A DNA stretch of 64,000 nt from Nemertoderma westbladi (GCA_032718475.1 JAUCBJ010005698.1:1-64000), one strand, 5' to 3'; shown: positions 19,915 through 32,422, counted from the first letter of the stretch. A program made the numbers and translations. Notes: generated from the letters alone by a model not told the origin.

Positions 19915-22900
19915 CTAAAATAAATAAATTTAATAATTAATAACTTAATTGCATTCAAAACTTGAAACAATACTTTATTTACTCAACTAATTCTAGATGA
20001 CATATAGAATAATGGGAAACACTGACCGCGACGAAAATGGTCGAGTGGACGAAAAGGTGAAAAATTTCTACCACAATCTACAAGCAGCTACTGATGGAGT
20101 GGATCAGCATACATTCTTAACTTTCCTGTGAGACTTTAATGCAAGTCTGTAACACTCATCCACATCGCCCTCGGTCTATAGCGATAGTGTTAAACGAAAT
20201 TCCGTCCATCTTCAGGATTTCATCTCTGGAAACAGATTTTTTTCGGCTGTAACCCAGTTCAAGAAGAAACTGGAAAGCTGTAGACTCATAGTGGACCCAG
20301 TGGTCACTACTACTACTAGGATCGGCATGTTGCATTGCAGCTGCATTCTCAAGAATGCTGTGCCGGCCTGTCGACAAAATAGCCGCCAATGGAGTAGATG
20401 GTGTCCCCCTGAGGTCTTTAAAATACCTGAGTGTTTAGAGCTCATCTATCCCATCATAGTAGACATATACAGAACAACAAGAGTCCCACAAGACATGAAA
20501 ACAAATAAGTTGATGCCAGTTCCCAAGAAGGGCAACCTAACACTCTATGGTTCTTTTCGGGGAATCTCATTGATCTCGATTGCTGCAAAGCTATACAATA
20601 GAATTCTATTAAATCGCATCAGGGATCCCATTGAGAGACTGCTGCGTGGAAATCAGAATGGGTTCCGTAAAGGTAAATGTCGTGGGACCATGGAGCCCAT
20701 TTTGGCACTTAGAAGAATAATTGAAGAGTTATCAAATAAGAAAGACAGGCATCTGGCTGTTATCTTTGTTGACTTCTTCAAGGCCTTTGATTCAGTCTCT
20801 CGATCACGTATGTTCAGCATCTTTCATTATATGGGATTCCTGATGAAATTATTGCAGCAATCAGAACAGTATACGTTGGTTTGACGACGTTTGTGGGGCG
20901 AGCCACGAAGTGAGCGAAGCCTTAGGGTGCCATTAACGAGTTGTCTGTCGTCGTCGTCGTAAATTTTTGATCGCTAATAACTCGGTTATACCTTGATGAA
21001 ATTAAATGAAACTTGGTACGTATGTAGTCCGGAAAAAGTTTAGAAAGAATCGGAAGTTTGGTAAAAAACGAACGAACGCAACAAGTTTACAGTGGATACG
21101 AGTATCCACCTGCCATAAATCTGCAGTTGCTCTGACATTTTCGAGACTTTGCATAGTTATAAAGGTCGTTAGTCTCCGTTTAGGAAAATTATTTTAAGAC
21201 AAAACAGGACGAGCGCAACGAGGCTAATCAAGGAGAAGAGTATTGTAAAACTTAAAATGTCGTACTTAACTTTAATAGCCCTAGTTAGAAGGTTTACAAA
21301 TGACAGTTAAAGTGTGTAAGGGCAAACTGAAATGGATCTTTGTTTTTACAAATAGTTTATCACAAACTGATAGCATCGCCTTCACTCATATATATTTTGG
21401 GAAAGACGGTTTTCGTATATCTAATAGATATTAGTATAATGTACTTTCTAATATAGGCTCTCGTGCTGCGCGAAGGCCCCACGAACGTGTGTCTACTGTT
21501 GACGATGACACATATCCATTCGCAGTGTTATGGGGAGTCCGCCAAGGAGACACACTTGCGCCATTCTTATTCATAATTGTGGTTGTCTATGTTCTACGCA
21601 TGTCCTTAGATCATCATAATGAAGATGGGGTGATGATAACTCCACCTACTGGCTCCAGAAGTCGAGGAAATCCTGCCAAGTACCTAACTGATCTAGACTT
21701 TGCTGATGACTTAGGAGTACTCTCAGAATCACTAAAGGGAGCCCAACGGCTCCTCAGCTCATTAGAACATGCTGTTTCTAGTGTTGGTCTTTTTGTTAAC
21801 TTGTGGAAGACCAAAATTTTGACAGTTAACTTTGAAAGTCCACAGTAAATCTCTGATTGGATGAACATAAGCTCAAAGGACAGTATGCTTGGGCATGTGG
21901 AAGACTTCTGTTACCTGGGATCATGGAGCTGGAAGTCAGGTGAGGACCTTCGAATACGTAAGAGAAAAGCATAGGCAGCCTTGAATAGGCTTTCCAGGAT
22001 TTGGAAGTCACAGATAATTAATCGGAAACTTAAGATCCGATTATTTAGAGCAGCAGTAGTTCCAGTACTCCTCTATGGGAGTCCATGCTGGGCTCTAACT
22101 GCTGAGGACACAAAATTTCTGGATGGCACATTCACAAGAATGATACGTCGAGTTCACTGTGTCGAGTAAAAGGTATCTTTGAAGGGACTTTACCTTTTCC
22201 GTACAGCAGTAGAACCCGTAGTGCCATCATACCTAGCATTAGACGTATCCACAACACCTAACCTTGGAGTCATATTGAACTCGAATCGCCGTTTCCCCCA
22301 GTGTCAACAATATCTTACCTTGGAGTTATACTGAAATCGTATTGTCTTGTCCAGGTCTCAACGCCATCATTATCGACATGTTTGGCTTCTCTGTAAATTC
22401 GACCATTGGCTCGTCTCAGACGATAACTCAGAAACGAATGGTGAAACGTTTCTGTGACGCTGTCCTCCGGAAAACCTAAAGAGAAGGCGGTGAAAGTCGG
22501 GGACCCGGCACCGCAGTCTACTAAGATCCGGTCTCCGTTGGCCGCCGTTGCTATGGGAATTACGTGAGCGTCAACCTCTTTATCCCATATCCCGTGAGCC
22601 ATAGTGAGGTCGTTATTAATGCCCAGGGCTTGTAGAACGTGAGACAACGATGAGTTGAGCAGATAGCACCCACTGCCACGCTTACCTAACAGAACGGACG
22701 GCGCCAATTCTTTTATTCCAAGTAGTCTAAATATAATAAACAATAGATAAATACACAACTAATACTGTAGTTTTCCAATTTGAGTGTCGGGTGATATTAA
22801 GATATATATATTTTATTCAAAAATGTAAATATTTTTCAGCCGGGGAGTTTTATTGTATGAAACAATATTGCTTTACTTTATGTTATGGATAACATAAAGG

Positions 22901-23454
22901 ACATAACTTTACAATTTATATTACACTTGTAAACAATTAACATTTCAACGAGTTGTTTCACATTTTAAACAATTCAGAATACTATGATCATAGTTTGTTA
23001 GTAGACATGTTGGCGATGGGTTTTAAATTGTTTATGAATGCATTCAAACTTTATTGAAAGTGATTGACAGCGGATATAAAACAGAAATCAAACTCATCAA
23101 AATTTATAATCGTAATATATTATATTTTATAAATATAATTAAAATTCAGTAGATATCGGAATATATTATTAATAAACTAACTTTTCAGGTTGTCTGTCAA
23201 ACACCCCTGGGTTCGCCAAACAGTCCACATTATGCCAGGGAATCTTCATATGAACGTTGTAGACAATATCGTCCAAAAGGCCTTTTAAGTCATTTGTAAC
23301 ACGACCGCTACTGAACTCGATTCCGAGTGTTTCCTGCACGAATCTCTCCGCTTGTTGACGCGTTACAGCAAAATCTTGTAGGTGGTCAGAGTTTCTACGT
23401 AGTTGATTGGTAACCAAACCGCTACTACGGACACCAACTGGTTGGTAGGAGTTT
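19587..23454 (-). CDS. Arylamine N-acetyltransferase-like gene, three visible coding exons
   Basis: Exons joined at GT..AG borders: 23454-23182, 22726-22319 and 19914-19587. Both junctions keep the frame, giving about 336 residues; the N-terminal exon is missing because the first visible exon starts inside a codon. The product follows the NAT fold: an N-terminal helical part, RGSGCYLLN with the candidate catalytic Cys (RGGxC in most NATs), DAHVIPIA with the His, and ILVDCGAG with the Asp (usually DVGFG), then the C-terminal domain. The family moves acetyl from acetyl-CoA to arylamines or hydrazines in the cytosol through a Cys-His-Asp triad. Substrate unknown. Intron 2 (2.4 kb) carries a LINE in the opposite orientation. 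Confidence 0.72.
20308..20390 (-). repeat. Inverted LINE 3'-end fragment
   Basis: The reverse complement of this stretch matches the 3' end of the 34270-35036 LINE copy and its tail (TTTTGTCGACA, CACAGCATTCTT, ATGCAGCTGCAATG, TGCCGATC). It is inserted head-to-tail inside the plus-strand LINE, as from an internal inversion or a second insertion. Confidence 0.75.
20892..21492. mobile_element. Non-autonomous element (MITE), copy 2, inside the LINE RT
   Basis: Same ends as the element at 8109-8638. It interrupts the reverse-transcriptase frame between VYVGLTT and STVDDDTYPF, which fixes both borders. It is about 65 bp longer than copy 1 because of an extra segment around 21003-21068. Confidence 0.88.
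22319..22726 (-). CDS. NAT-like gene, middle exon with catalytic triad
   Basis: Acceptor TTATATTTAG and donor AAG/GTAAGA. It holds all three candidate catalytic residues (Cys in GSGC, His in DAHV, Asp in LVDCG). Just past its 3' end, 22257-22285 repeats the exon edge (ACCTTGGAGTCATATTGAA) with a second donor-like site. Confidence 0.75.
22729..23180. other. NAT-like gene intron 1
   Basis: AT-rich intron between the two splice sites described for the NAT-like gene; no other feature seen. Confidence 0.6.
23182..23454 (-). CDS. NAT-like gene, first visible exon
   Basis: Acceptor TTATAATTTTTAG at 23455 and donor GTTAGT at 23181. It encodes 90 residues ending FDRQPEK, with AERFVQETLG and MKIPWHNVDCLANP in the positions of the NAT N-terminal domain. 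It begins in the second split-codon phase, so another exon lies upstream; I could not identify it. Confidence 0.6.
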
Positions 23455-23667
23455 CTAAAAATTATAAGAAAATATTGAAATTTTCTGATTTCAGCTCCAC
23501 CTCGGCCGTGCTGCACCATCAGAACTAATTTTATATACTTAAACGTAAACCAAGAACATACAATAAGCCGACTGGAGAAGGAAGCTTCATTCTAAGATGA
23601 TATTAATTACCAGTGAACTTCAGGAATAAGTTATGTTATACCCAGCCAGAGTTGTTTCTTCGATGAA

Positions 23668-23800
23668 CATTGAAGGACCAGCCAGTGCATAATCTTGTGC
23701 TTTGGTAGCCTCATGGCTGCATGGAGTGAATAAGCATGGTGGACAGCCCATGACTTTCTTGAGACGCATCTTAAAGGACACTGGCCTTGAAGATGCGACA
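23668..23800 (+). pseudogene. LINE C-terminal fragment
   Basis: Matches the 34845-34965 part of the LINE (GGACCAGCCAGTGCATAAT through CTTAAAGGACACTGGCCTT), truncated at both ends. Confidence 0.85.
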
Positions 23801-24244
23801 TTTCTGCGCCCACAGTTGTAGTAAATATGCACGCGGGGTAATAATTAATTACTCTTGGGTTAAAAAGAATATGTCCGGTGTTACGTGGTCGCAAATATTA
23901 TTGAGTTCTTGTTATTATTTTACATAAAAGCGAATCTACCTTACTTTACTGTTTGTTTGTTTGTTGCCCCGGCAATGTGTAAACAAAAAGCGAGAATTAA
24001 TGATAAACCCCTTTATAGACTCCACTATCATTTATTGTCAACTATGGAACCATTACCCCTACACTGAATATTACAGGTAGTAGTTTAGACAGTAATTGGA
24101 GGATAAAAAGAGACTAACCTGGGAGACTTTCTCAAATACATAACGGAGGACGGCGGACTGAAACCACAATATCTTCACATTATATTCTTAATTAATCATT
24201 ATTCAATTTCAGTGCCAGTTTCATTAAATTACAATTTATTTCAA
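23801..24244. other. Intergenic, nothing recognised
   Basis: AT-rich sequence upstream of the NAT-like exons; no ORF or repeat I can support. The missing first NAT exon may lie here or further upstream. Confidence 0.35.
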
Positions 24245-24415
24245 ATTAGTATCAATAGTACTGTATCAATAGTACTGTATCAATAGTACTGTATTAAAGT
24301 ACTGTATCAATAATACTGTATTAAAGTACTGTATCAATAATACTGTATTAAAGTACTGTATCAATAGTACTGTATTAAAGTACTGTATCAATAGTACTGT
24401 ATTAAAGTACTGTAC
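24245..24415. repeat. Minisatellite of TACTGTATCAATAG / TACTGTATTAAAG units
   Basis: Alternating short units built on AGTACTGTAT, about 27 bp per pair. Low-complexity and non-coding. Confidence 0.9.
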
Positions 24416-25860
24416 AATCAGAATTGGATGATATTGGTCTAATAAATTCGATTGCACTGTGCGTGTATGGTTACAGTAGGAGTGATCAATGAATGATTAT
24501 TATTATATTACATCTCAGCTGGCGCGCATTGTCATTGAACCTTGAGCCTGCTATGGAACTGACCAATAAATGGGCTGGCTTTTGTATCGGGATCTCAGTT
24601 AGCTCTCTGGGCTGACAATAATTGCACCAATGGGTTGCGATCCCGTTACGTGACGTCAGTTGTATTGGGTCACAATGTTACTTTTACATTTCCACTGGAA
24701 TACAGTTTACTATTGTAGTAGCCTAGTGCAATTTAGCTGGTTATCAACTTACCGTTGCTACTGTATTGTCCGTGGCCGTGGCGGGGGTTTCCAGGCAACA
24801 AATGTATCTTCCGCTTTGCTATTTGTCGTTGACTTCCAGGGCAAATGGACTTGTCGTGACTGGTTGTCGCGGGTTTCACGGTATAATTTGCGGCGGTTCC
24901 ACGGAAAAACCACGCCATTTGGATTTGCCGTCGAAAGTCACCTTATTTAATTCAGGTTGATGGTCACAACTACAAGTAGGTGTAGGTGTGTGTGTGTAGG
25001 TGTAAGTGTAGGCACAGCGTTTATCCCCCAATATATTAAGTAATTATTATTCCCATACTTAAAACTATCATGTCATCTTACTTGCTAGTGTTACGGGGTC
25101 TGATGCCGCTGCGTAGATATTGGGTGACAGCAGATAATAGAATATTATCTGACTATATTTAAGAATACAATTCAGAATAAAACACACATCATCGCATCCT
25201 GCTAAAGCCCAGTAACGTAGAATAACAGCTCTTCCTCGGTTCCACCACTGCCTTAACCTCTAACAACAAGAGGCGTGTCGACGATATCTTATCGCATACA
25301 ACCAGAACCGAGACGCGGCGCGTGTTGTACCTCAAGCGATGTCCGGTAAAGGATCTTCGATGAGTTACTATCACGCGAAGTCGGCGGCACCCAGATCAGT
25401 GGGAACGTCGATACAACCGATCGTTGGCGAGACAATGCTATACTAAAGAAGGACCGCGTACTGCGGTAGACGTAGAACTTAGTGAAAAAGAGTCGGATGA
25501 CATAGACCTTATTTTAGCACATATTGTTTATATATGAATACCCACGTAGATGTATTATATACGCATACATTTTTGCCGAGTTACTTTATCAGGTAAACAA
25601 AATGTTGCAGAATAATATAGTGGATTTCTTAAATAATAAATGGCCTGGAGCAGCGGAAGCAAATACACGCAGCATTCGAATGACCATAACTCAGCTATTT
25701 CCCAACAAAATTCAAATATTTTTACATATTTGGAATCCTTGCACGGTCAGCTTTCCACTAATACCAACCAACAAATCACTAAATGTTTGAAGAATAACTG
25801 CTGTGTAAATTTATTTATTATTTAACTCATAATATATTACAATAACTGCAGTTTAACTTG
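24416..25860. other. Non-coding or unrecognised
   Basis: No gene recognised. A GT-rich patch lies near 24975-25015. The stretch 25190-25500 is less AT-rich than its surroundings and looks coding-like in composition, but no frame gives a recognisable protein. Confidence 0.35.
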
Positions 25861-28800
25861 TGCAATATCGACAGAGACTCTTTTTTCAAACGCTTGTAGC
25901 TAAAGAATGAAAGCGAAAATAAAAATTCTGGCTCACCCAGCGAGGAGGAGGGAGGTGAAATTATCTGATTCAATTTCATGCATCTCCTTTTCTCTTATAT
26001 TGTACATGTCTGCAATGTGGCTGAAAAAGCATAGAAAACGATATACCATCGGAAAGAGGATCATCAAAAGTACATAACAATTTGAAACAAAAGATAATTT
26101 TTTGACGCCCCCTAGCGGCCTGCGTGAGATTTAAAAAATTTCACTAAAAAGACTACTCATCCGTTATTTTCCATTTTTATTTTTCGATACCACATTTTTT
26201 GGAACGAGCGTGTTCATTTTCATCATATTTTCACGCACTTTTTTTTTATTTTCGTTTTCTATTTCTGATAATTAGAAATTTTGTAAAAAAAAATTCAAAA
26301 TTTTTTAAACAATGAAAAAACCCATGTTTTTTGTAATTGTTAATTAAAAAAACGGGGAAATATTATTAAATTAAGAAAAGTGCGTGAAATTTATTGAATG
26401 TCTATTGTGTATTGGTGTCACTGAATTAACACACTATACACCATGTCCTGGTTCATTATTCAGGCACCTCCACCCCCCTCCCCTCCCATATACACCATGT
26501 CCTGGTTCATTATTCAGGCACCTCCACCCCCCTCCCCTCCCATATACACCATGTCCTGGTTCATTATTCAGGCACCTCCACCCCCCTCCCCTCCCATATA
26601 CACCTGTCCTGGTTCATTATTCAGGCACCTCCACCCCCCTCCCCTCCCATATACACCATGTCCTGGTTCATTATTCAGGCACCTCCACCCCCCTCCCCTC
26701 CCATATACACCATGTCCTGGTTTAATATTCAGGCACCTCCACCCCCTCCCCTCCCATATACACCATGTCCTGGTTCATTATTCAGGCACCTCCACCCCCC
26801 TCCCCTCCCATATACACCATGTCCTGGTTCATTATTCAGGCACCTCCACCCCCCTCCCCTCCCATATACACCATGTCCTGGTTTAATATTCAGGCACCTC
26901 CAACCCCTCCCCTCCCATATACACCATGTCCTGGTTCATTATTCTGGCCCCTCCACCCCCTCCCCTCCCATATACATCATGTCCTGGTTCATTATTCTGG
27001 CCCCTCCACCCCCCTCCCCTCCCATATACACCATGTCCTGGTTCATTATTAAGGCACCTCCACCCCCCTCCCCTCCCATATACACCATGTCCTGGTTCAT
27101 TATTAAGGCACCTCCACCCCCCTCCCCTCCCATATACACCATGTCCTGGTTCATTATTAAGGCACCTCCACCCCCCTCCCCTCCCATATACACCATGTCC
27201 TGGTTCATTATTCAGGCACCTCCAACCCCTCCCCTCCCATATACACCATGTCCTGGTTCATTATTAAGGCACCTCCACCCCCCTCCCCTCCCATATACAC
27301 CATGTCCTGGTTCATTATTCAGGCACCTCCACCCCCCTCCCCTCCCATATACACCATGTCCTGGTTCATTATTCAGGCACCTCCAACCCCTCCCCTCCCA
27401 TATACACCATGTCCTGGTTCATTATTCTGGCCCCTCCACCCCCCTCCCCTCCCATATACACCATGTCCTGGTTCATTATTAAGGCACCTCCACCCCCCTC
27501 CCCTCCCATATACACCATGTCCTGGTTCATTATTAAGGCACCTCCACCCCCCTCCCCTCCCATATACACCTGTCCTGGTTCATTATTCAGGCACCTCCAA
27601 CCCCTCCCCTCCCATATACACCATGTCCTGGTTCATTATTCTGGCCCCTCCACCCCCCTCCCCTCCCATATACACCATGTCCTGGTTCATTATTAAGGCA
27701 CCTCCACCCCCCTCCCCTCCCATATACACCATGTCCTGGTTCATTATTAAGGCACCTCCACCCCCCTCCCCTCCCATATACACCTGTCCTGGTTCATTAT
27801 TCAGGCACCTCCACCCCCCTCCCCTCCCATATACACCATGTCCTGGTTCATTATTCAGGCACCTCCACCCCCCTCCCCTCCCATATACACCATGTCCTGG
27901 TTCATTATTCAGGCACCTCCAACCCCCTCCCCTCCCATATACACCATGTCCTGGTTCATTATTCTGGCCCCTCCACCCCCCTCCCCTCCCATATACACCA
28001 TGTCCTGGTTCATTATTAAGGCACCTCCACCCCCCTCCCCTCCCATATACACCATGTCCTGGTTCATTATTCAGGCACCTCCAACCCCTCCCCTCCCATA
28101 TACACCATGTCCTGGTTCATTATTAAGGCACCTCCACCCCCCTCCCCTCCCATATACACCATGTCCTGGTTCATTATTCAGGCACCTCCACCCCCCTCCC
28201 CTCCCATATACACCATGTCCTGGTTCATTATTCAGGCACCTCCAACCCCTCCCCTCCCATATACACCATGTCCTGGTTCATTATTCTGGCCCCTCCACCC
28301 CCCTCCCCTCCCATATACACCATGTCCTGGTTCATTATTAAGGCACCTCCACCCCCCTCCCCTCCCATATACACCATGTCCTGGTTCATTATTAAGGCAC
28401 CTCCACCCCCCTCCCCTCCCATATACACCATGTCCTGGTTTAATATTCAGGCACCTCCACCCCCCTCCCCTCCCATATACACCATGTCCTGGTTCATTAT
28501 TCAGGCACCTCCACCCCCCTCCCCTCCCATATACACCATGTCCTGGTTCATTATTCAGGCACCTCCACCCCCCTCCCCTCCCATATACACCTGTCCTGGT
28601 TCATTATTCAGGCACCTCCACCCCCCTCCCCTCCCATATACACCTGTCCTGGTTCATTATTCAGGCACCTCCACCCCCCTCCCCTCCCATATACACCATG
28701 TCCTGGTTCATTATTCTGGCCCCTCCACCCCCCTCCCCTCCCATATACACCATGTCCTGGTTCATCATTAAGGCACCTCCACCCCCCTCCCCTCCCATAT

Positions 28801-31630
28801 ACACCATGTCCTGGTTCATTATTAAGGCACCTCCACCCCCCTCCCCTCCCATATACACCATGTCCTGGTTCATTATTCAGGCACCTCCACCCCCCTCCCC
28901 TCCCATATACACCATGTCCTGGTTCATTATTCAGGCACCTCCACCCCCCTCCCCTCCCATATACACCATGTCCTGGTTTAATATTCAGGCACCTCCACCC
29001 CCCTCCCCTCCCATATACACCATGTCCTGGTTCATTATTCTGGCCCCTCCACCCCCTCCCCTCCCATATACACCATGTCCTGGTTCATTATTAAGGCACC
29101 TCCACCCCCCTCCCCTCCCATATACACCATGTCCTGGTTCATTATTCAGGCACCTCCACCCCCCTCCCCTCCCATATACACCATGTCCTGGTTCATTATT
29201 CTGGCCCCTCCACCCCCCTCCCCTCCCATATACACCATGTCCTGGTTCATTATTCAGGCACCTCCACCCCCCTCCCCTCCCATATACACCATGTCCTGGT
29301 TCATTATTCAGGCACCTCCACCCCCCTCCCCTCCCATATACACCATGTCCTGGTTCATTATTCAGGCACCTCCACCCCCCTCCCCTCCCATATACACCTG
29401 TCCTGGTTCATTATTCAGGCACCTCCACCCCCCTCCCCTCCCATATACACCATGTCCTGGTTCATTATTCAGGCACCTCCACCCCCCTCCCCTCCCATAT
29501 ACACCATGTCCTGGTTCATTATTCAGGCACCTCCACCCCCCTCCCCTCCCATATACACCTGTCCTGGTTCATTATTCAGGCACCTCCACCCCCCTCCCCT
29601 CCCATATACACCATGTCCTGGTTTAATATTCAGGCACCTCCACCCCCCTCCCCTCCCATATACACCATGTCCTGGTTTAATATTCAGGCACCTCCACCCC
29701 CCTTCCCTCCCATATACACCATGTCCTGGTTCATTATTCAGGCACCTCCACCCCCCTCCCCTCCCATATACACCTGTCCTGGTTCATTATTCAGGCACCT
29801 CCACCCCCCTCCCCTCCCATATACACCATGTCCTGGTTCATTATTCAGGCACCTCCACCCCCCTCCCCTCCCATATACACCATGTCCTGGTTCATTATTC
29901 TGGCCCCTCCACCCCCCTCCCCTCCCATATACACCATGTCCTGGTTCATTATTCAGGCACCTCCACCCCCTCCCCTCCCATATACACCATGTCCTGGTTC
30001 ATTATTCAGGCACCTCCACCCCCCTCCCCTCCCATATACACCTGTCCTGGTTCATTATTCAGGCACCTCCACCCCCCTCCCCTCCCATATACACCATGTC
30101 CTGGTTTAATATTCAGGCACCTCCACCCCCCTCCCCTCCCATATACACCATGTCCTGGTTTAATATTCAGGCACCTCCACCCCCCTTCCCTCCCATATAC
30201 ACCATGTCCTGGTTCATTATTCAGGCACCTCCACCCCCCTCCCCTCCCATATACACCTGTCCTGGTTCATTATTCAGGCACCTCCACCCCCCTCCCCTCC
30301 CATATACACCATGTCCTGGTTTAATATTCAGGCACCTCCACCCCCCTTCCCTCCCATATACACCATGTCCTGGTTCATTATTCAGGCACCTCCACCCCCC
30401 TCCCCTCCCATATACACCTGTCCTGGTTCATTATTCAGGCACCTCCACCCCCCTCCCCTCCCATATACACCTGTCCTGGTTCATTATTCAGGCACCTCCA
30501 CCCCCCTCCCCTCCCATATACACCATGTCCTGGTTTAATATTCAGGCACCTCCACCCCCCTTCCCTCCCATATACACCATGTCCTGGTTCATTATTCAGG
30601 CACCTCCACCCCCCTCCCCTCCCATATACACCTGTCCTGGTTCATTATTCAGGCACCTCCACCCCCCTCCCCTCCCATATACACCATGTCCTGGTTTAAT
30701 ATTCAGGCACCTCCACCCCCCTTCCCTCCCATATACACCATGTCCTGGTTCATTATTCAGGCACCTCCACCCCCCTCCCCTCCCATATACACCTGTCCTG
30801 GTTCATTATTCAGGCACCTCCACCCCCCTCCCCTCCCATATACACCATGTCCTGGTTTAATATTCAGGCACCTCCACCCCCCTTCCCTCCCATATACACC
30901 ATGTCCTGGTTCATTATTCAGGCACATCCACCCCCCTCCCCTCCCATATACACCATGTCCTGGTTCATTATTCAGGCACCTCCACCCCCCTCCCCTCCCA
31001 TATACACCATGTCCTGGTTTAATATTCAGGCACCTCCACCCCCCTTCCCTCCCATATACACCATGTCCTGGTTCATTATTCAGGCACCTCCACCCCCCTC
31101 CCCTCCCATATACACCTGTCCTGGTTCATTATTCAGGCACCTCCACCCCCCTCCCCTCCCATATACACCATGTCCTGGTTTAATATTCAGGCACCTCCAC
31201 CCCCCTTCCCTCCCATATACACCATGTCCTGGTTCATTATTCAGGCACCTCCACCCCCCTCCCCTCCCATATACACCTGTCCTGGTTCATTATTCAGGCA
31301 CCTCCACCCCCCTCCCCTCCCATATACACCTGTCCTGGTTTAATATTCAGGCACATCCACCCCCCTCCCCTCCCATATACACCATGTCCTGGTTCATTAT
31401 TCAGGCACCTCCACCCCCCTCCCCTCCCATATACACCATGTCCTGGTTTAATATTCAGGCACCTCCACCCCCATCCCCCAATTTATCTTCAAATCTTAAT
31501 GAGATTGCATGAAATTAGAAACATAGATAGTTTCACCTCCCTCCTCCTACGTGGGTGAGACATAATTTTTATTTTCGCTTTCAATCACCATGCGCCAAGC
31601 GTTTGAAGAAGTGTCTCTGACGATATTGCC
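25861..31630. mobile_element. Inverted-repeat-bounded element containing the 54-bp array
   Basis: Left arm 25861-25987 and right arm 31500-31630 are inverted copies. Both read GCAATATCG, CAGAGAC, TTCAAACGCTT, GAAAGCGAAAATAAAAATT, CTCACCCA, GAGGAGGGAGGTGAAA and ATTTCATGCA in order, with scattered differences. This is the layout of a DNA transposon with terminal inverted repeats over 120 bp. Between the arms lie AT-rich DNA and a 5-kb tandem array; no transposase. The target duplication was not identified. Confidence 0.75.
26443..31480. repeat. 54-bp C-rich tandem array, about 94 copies
   Basis: Unit ATGTCCTGGTTCATTATTCA plus GGCACCTCCACC, a C6TC4TCCC tract and ATATACACC. Variants have AAGGCACC, CTGGCCCC, TTTAATATT, CACCTG lacking CA, or one C fewer; combinations recur as higher-order blocks of about 161-215 bp, clearest at 29.6-31.4 kb. 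The unit length and lack of stops leave several frames open (one reads MSWFIIQAPPPPSPPIYT per copy, up to 917 codons). These change frame at 52- or 53-bp units and are not genes. The G-rich strand carries GGGAGGGGAGGGGGGTGG in every unit. Confidence 0.97.
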
Positions 31631-31779
31631 CCAGTTACTCCCATCGCAGTTAATCTTCATCCTGAGATATGGGCTTTCGAAAGTTTATTGGTTCAGCATC
31701 ACTGCGCGAGGCGTGTGTCTGCTGATAATGTAGACACCGACACCAGGACTATTCTACAACAAAGCTTGTTGGGGAGACA

Positions 31780-32012
31780 GGGGGGGGGGGGGGGGGACTT
31801 GACGCAACTCCCAAATCTATGAAATAATATTTCGTCTCAATGTTAAATTAACAAATTAGGGAAAGGAGCAGGTTACAGTGGTACGTTATTCTAACTAATA
31901 CAATCAACTAAAGTCAATAGAACAGGTTACAGTTTTATTTTGGAAGCAGCTGTTATTTGCATCAATTTTCTCCTGGGGAGGGATGAATACTGAATGCGTC
32001 GTCAAAATAACC
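31780..32012. mobile_element. Degenerate poly-G-ended MITE
   Basis: Starts with a run of 16 G then ACTTGACGCAA, continues with GAGCAGGTTACAG, GAACAGGTTACAGTTTTATTT and CAGCTGTTATTTGC, and ends GAATGCGTC. It matches the better copy at 55089-55317 along its length; the right terminal C run is lost. Confidence 0.75.
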
Positions 32013-32422
32013 CTACTTAGCCTTGTAAGATTACCTGCTACTTTAATATTATCTGGCGAGGGTTTTTGGGATTAGATATTCGGTCGGGTAGGGAGGGAGG
32101 TGCTCGCCGCATTAAATATGATATGGCGAATTGTTAACAATTTATTTTATTACCATTTATTCGCACTTCTCAGAAAAGAGTGGGGTTTTTCACATATCAG
32201 CAACTATTAGGCCCACGTGGGGATTCGATTGTTTAGTCGATGTTTAGGCCACATTTCTGGAGCGAAAAGGAAGAGATTGTCGAAATATGAATAGCAAATT
32301 CTGAATTTTCTATTGATATTTTGGTCAACAAAGTTTAGGGAACTTTATCTGTCTATCACATACATTTATTAATTGCTTAATTAATTGCATCGATTAAAAC
32401 AGCTCTAGGTACTCAATCTAAA
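32013..32422. other. NOL10 3' flank
   Basis: AT-rich, no ORF; presumably 3' UTR and downstream sequence of the minus-strand NOL10 gene. Confidence 0.4.

Larger units (their letters stand above)
20005..22170 (+). mobile_element. Broken LINE (endonuclease/RT non-LTR retrotransposon) in NAT intron 2
   Basis: Plus-strand pieces in order: the end of an AP-endonuclease domain (about 20035-20150, DFNASL), RT fingers and palm (20390-20880: PPEVFK, then VPKKGN, then FVDFFKAFDSV), the rest of RT (21493-21848: GVRQGDTLAPFLF, then LDFADDL, the xADD motif), and the C-terminal region to 22170. It carries frameshifts and internal deletions and is split by a 601-bp MITE, so it cannot make protein. Domain order and C-terminal region match the copies at 6558, 23668 and 34270. 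Confidence 0.88.

Noticed and set aside
28107-30860. 917-codon proline-rich open frame
   Set aside because: It is a by-product of the 54-bp unit having no stop; neighbouring copies with 52 or 53 bp shift the frame, the other plus-strand frames and a minus-strand frame are also open, and there are no splice sites or domains.
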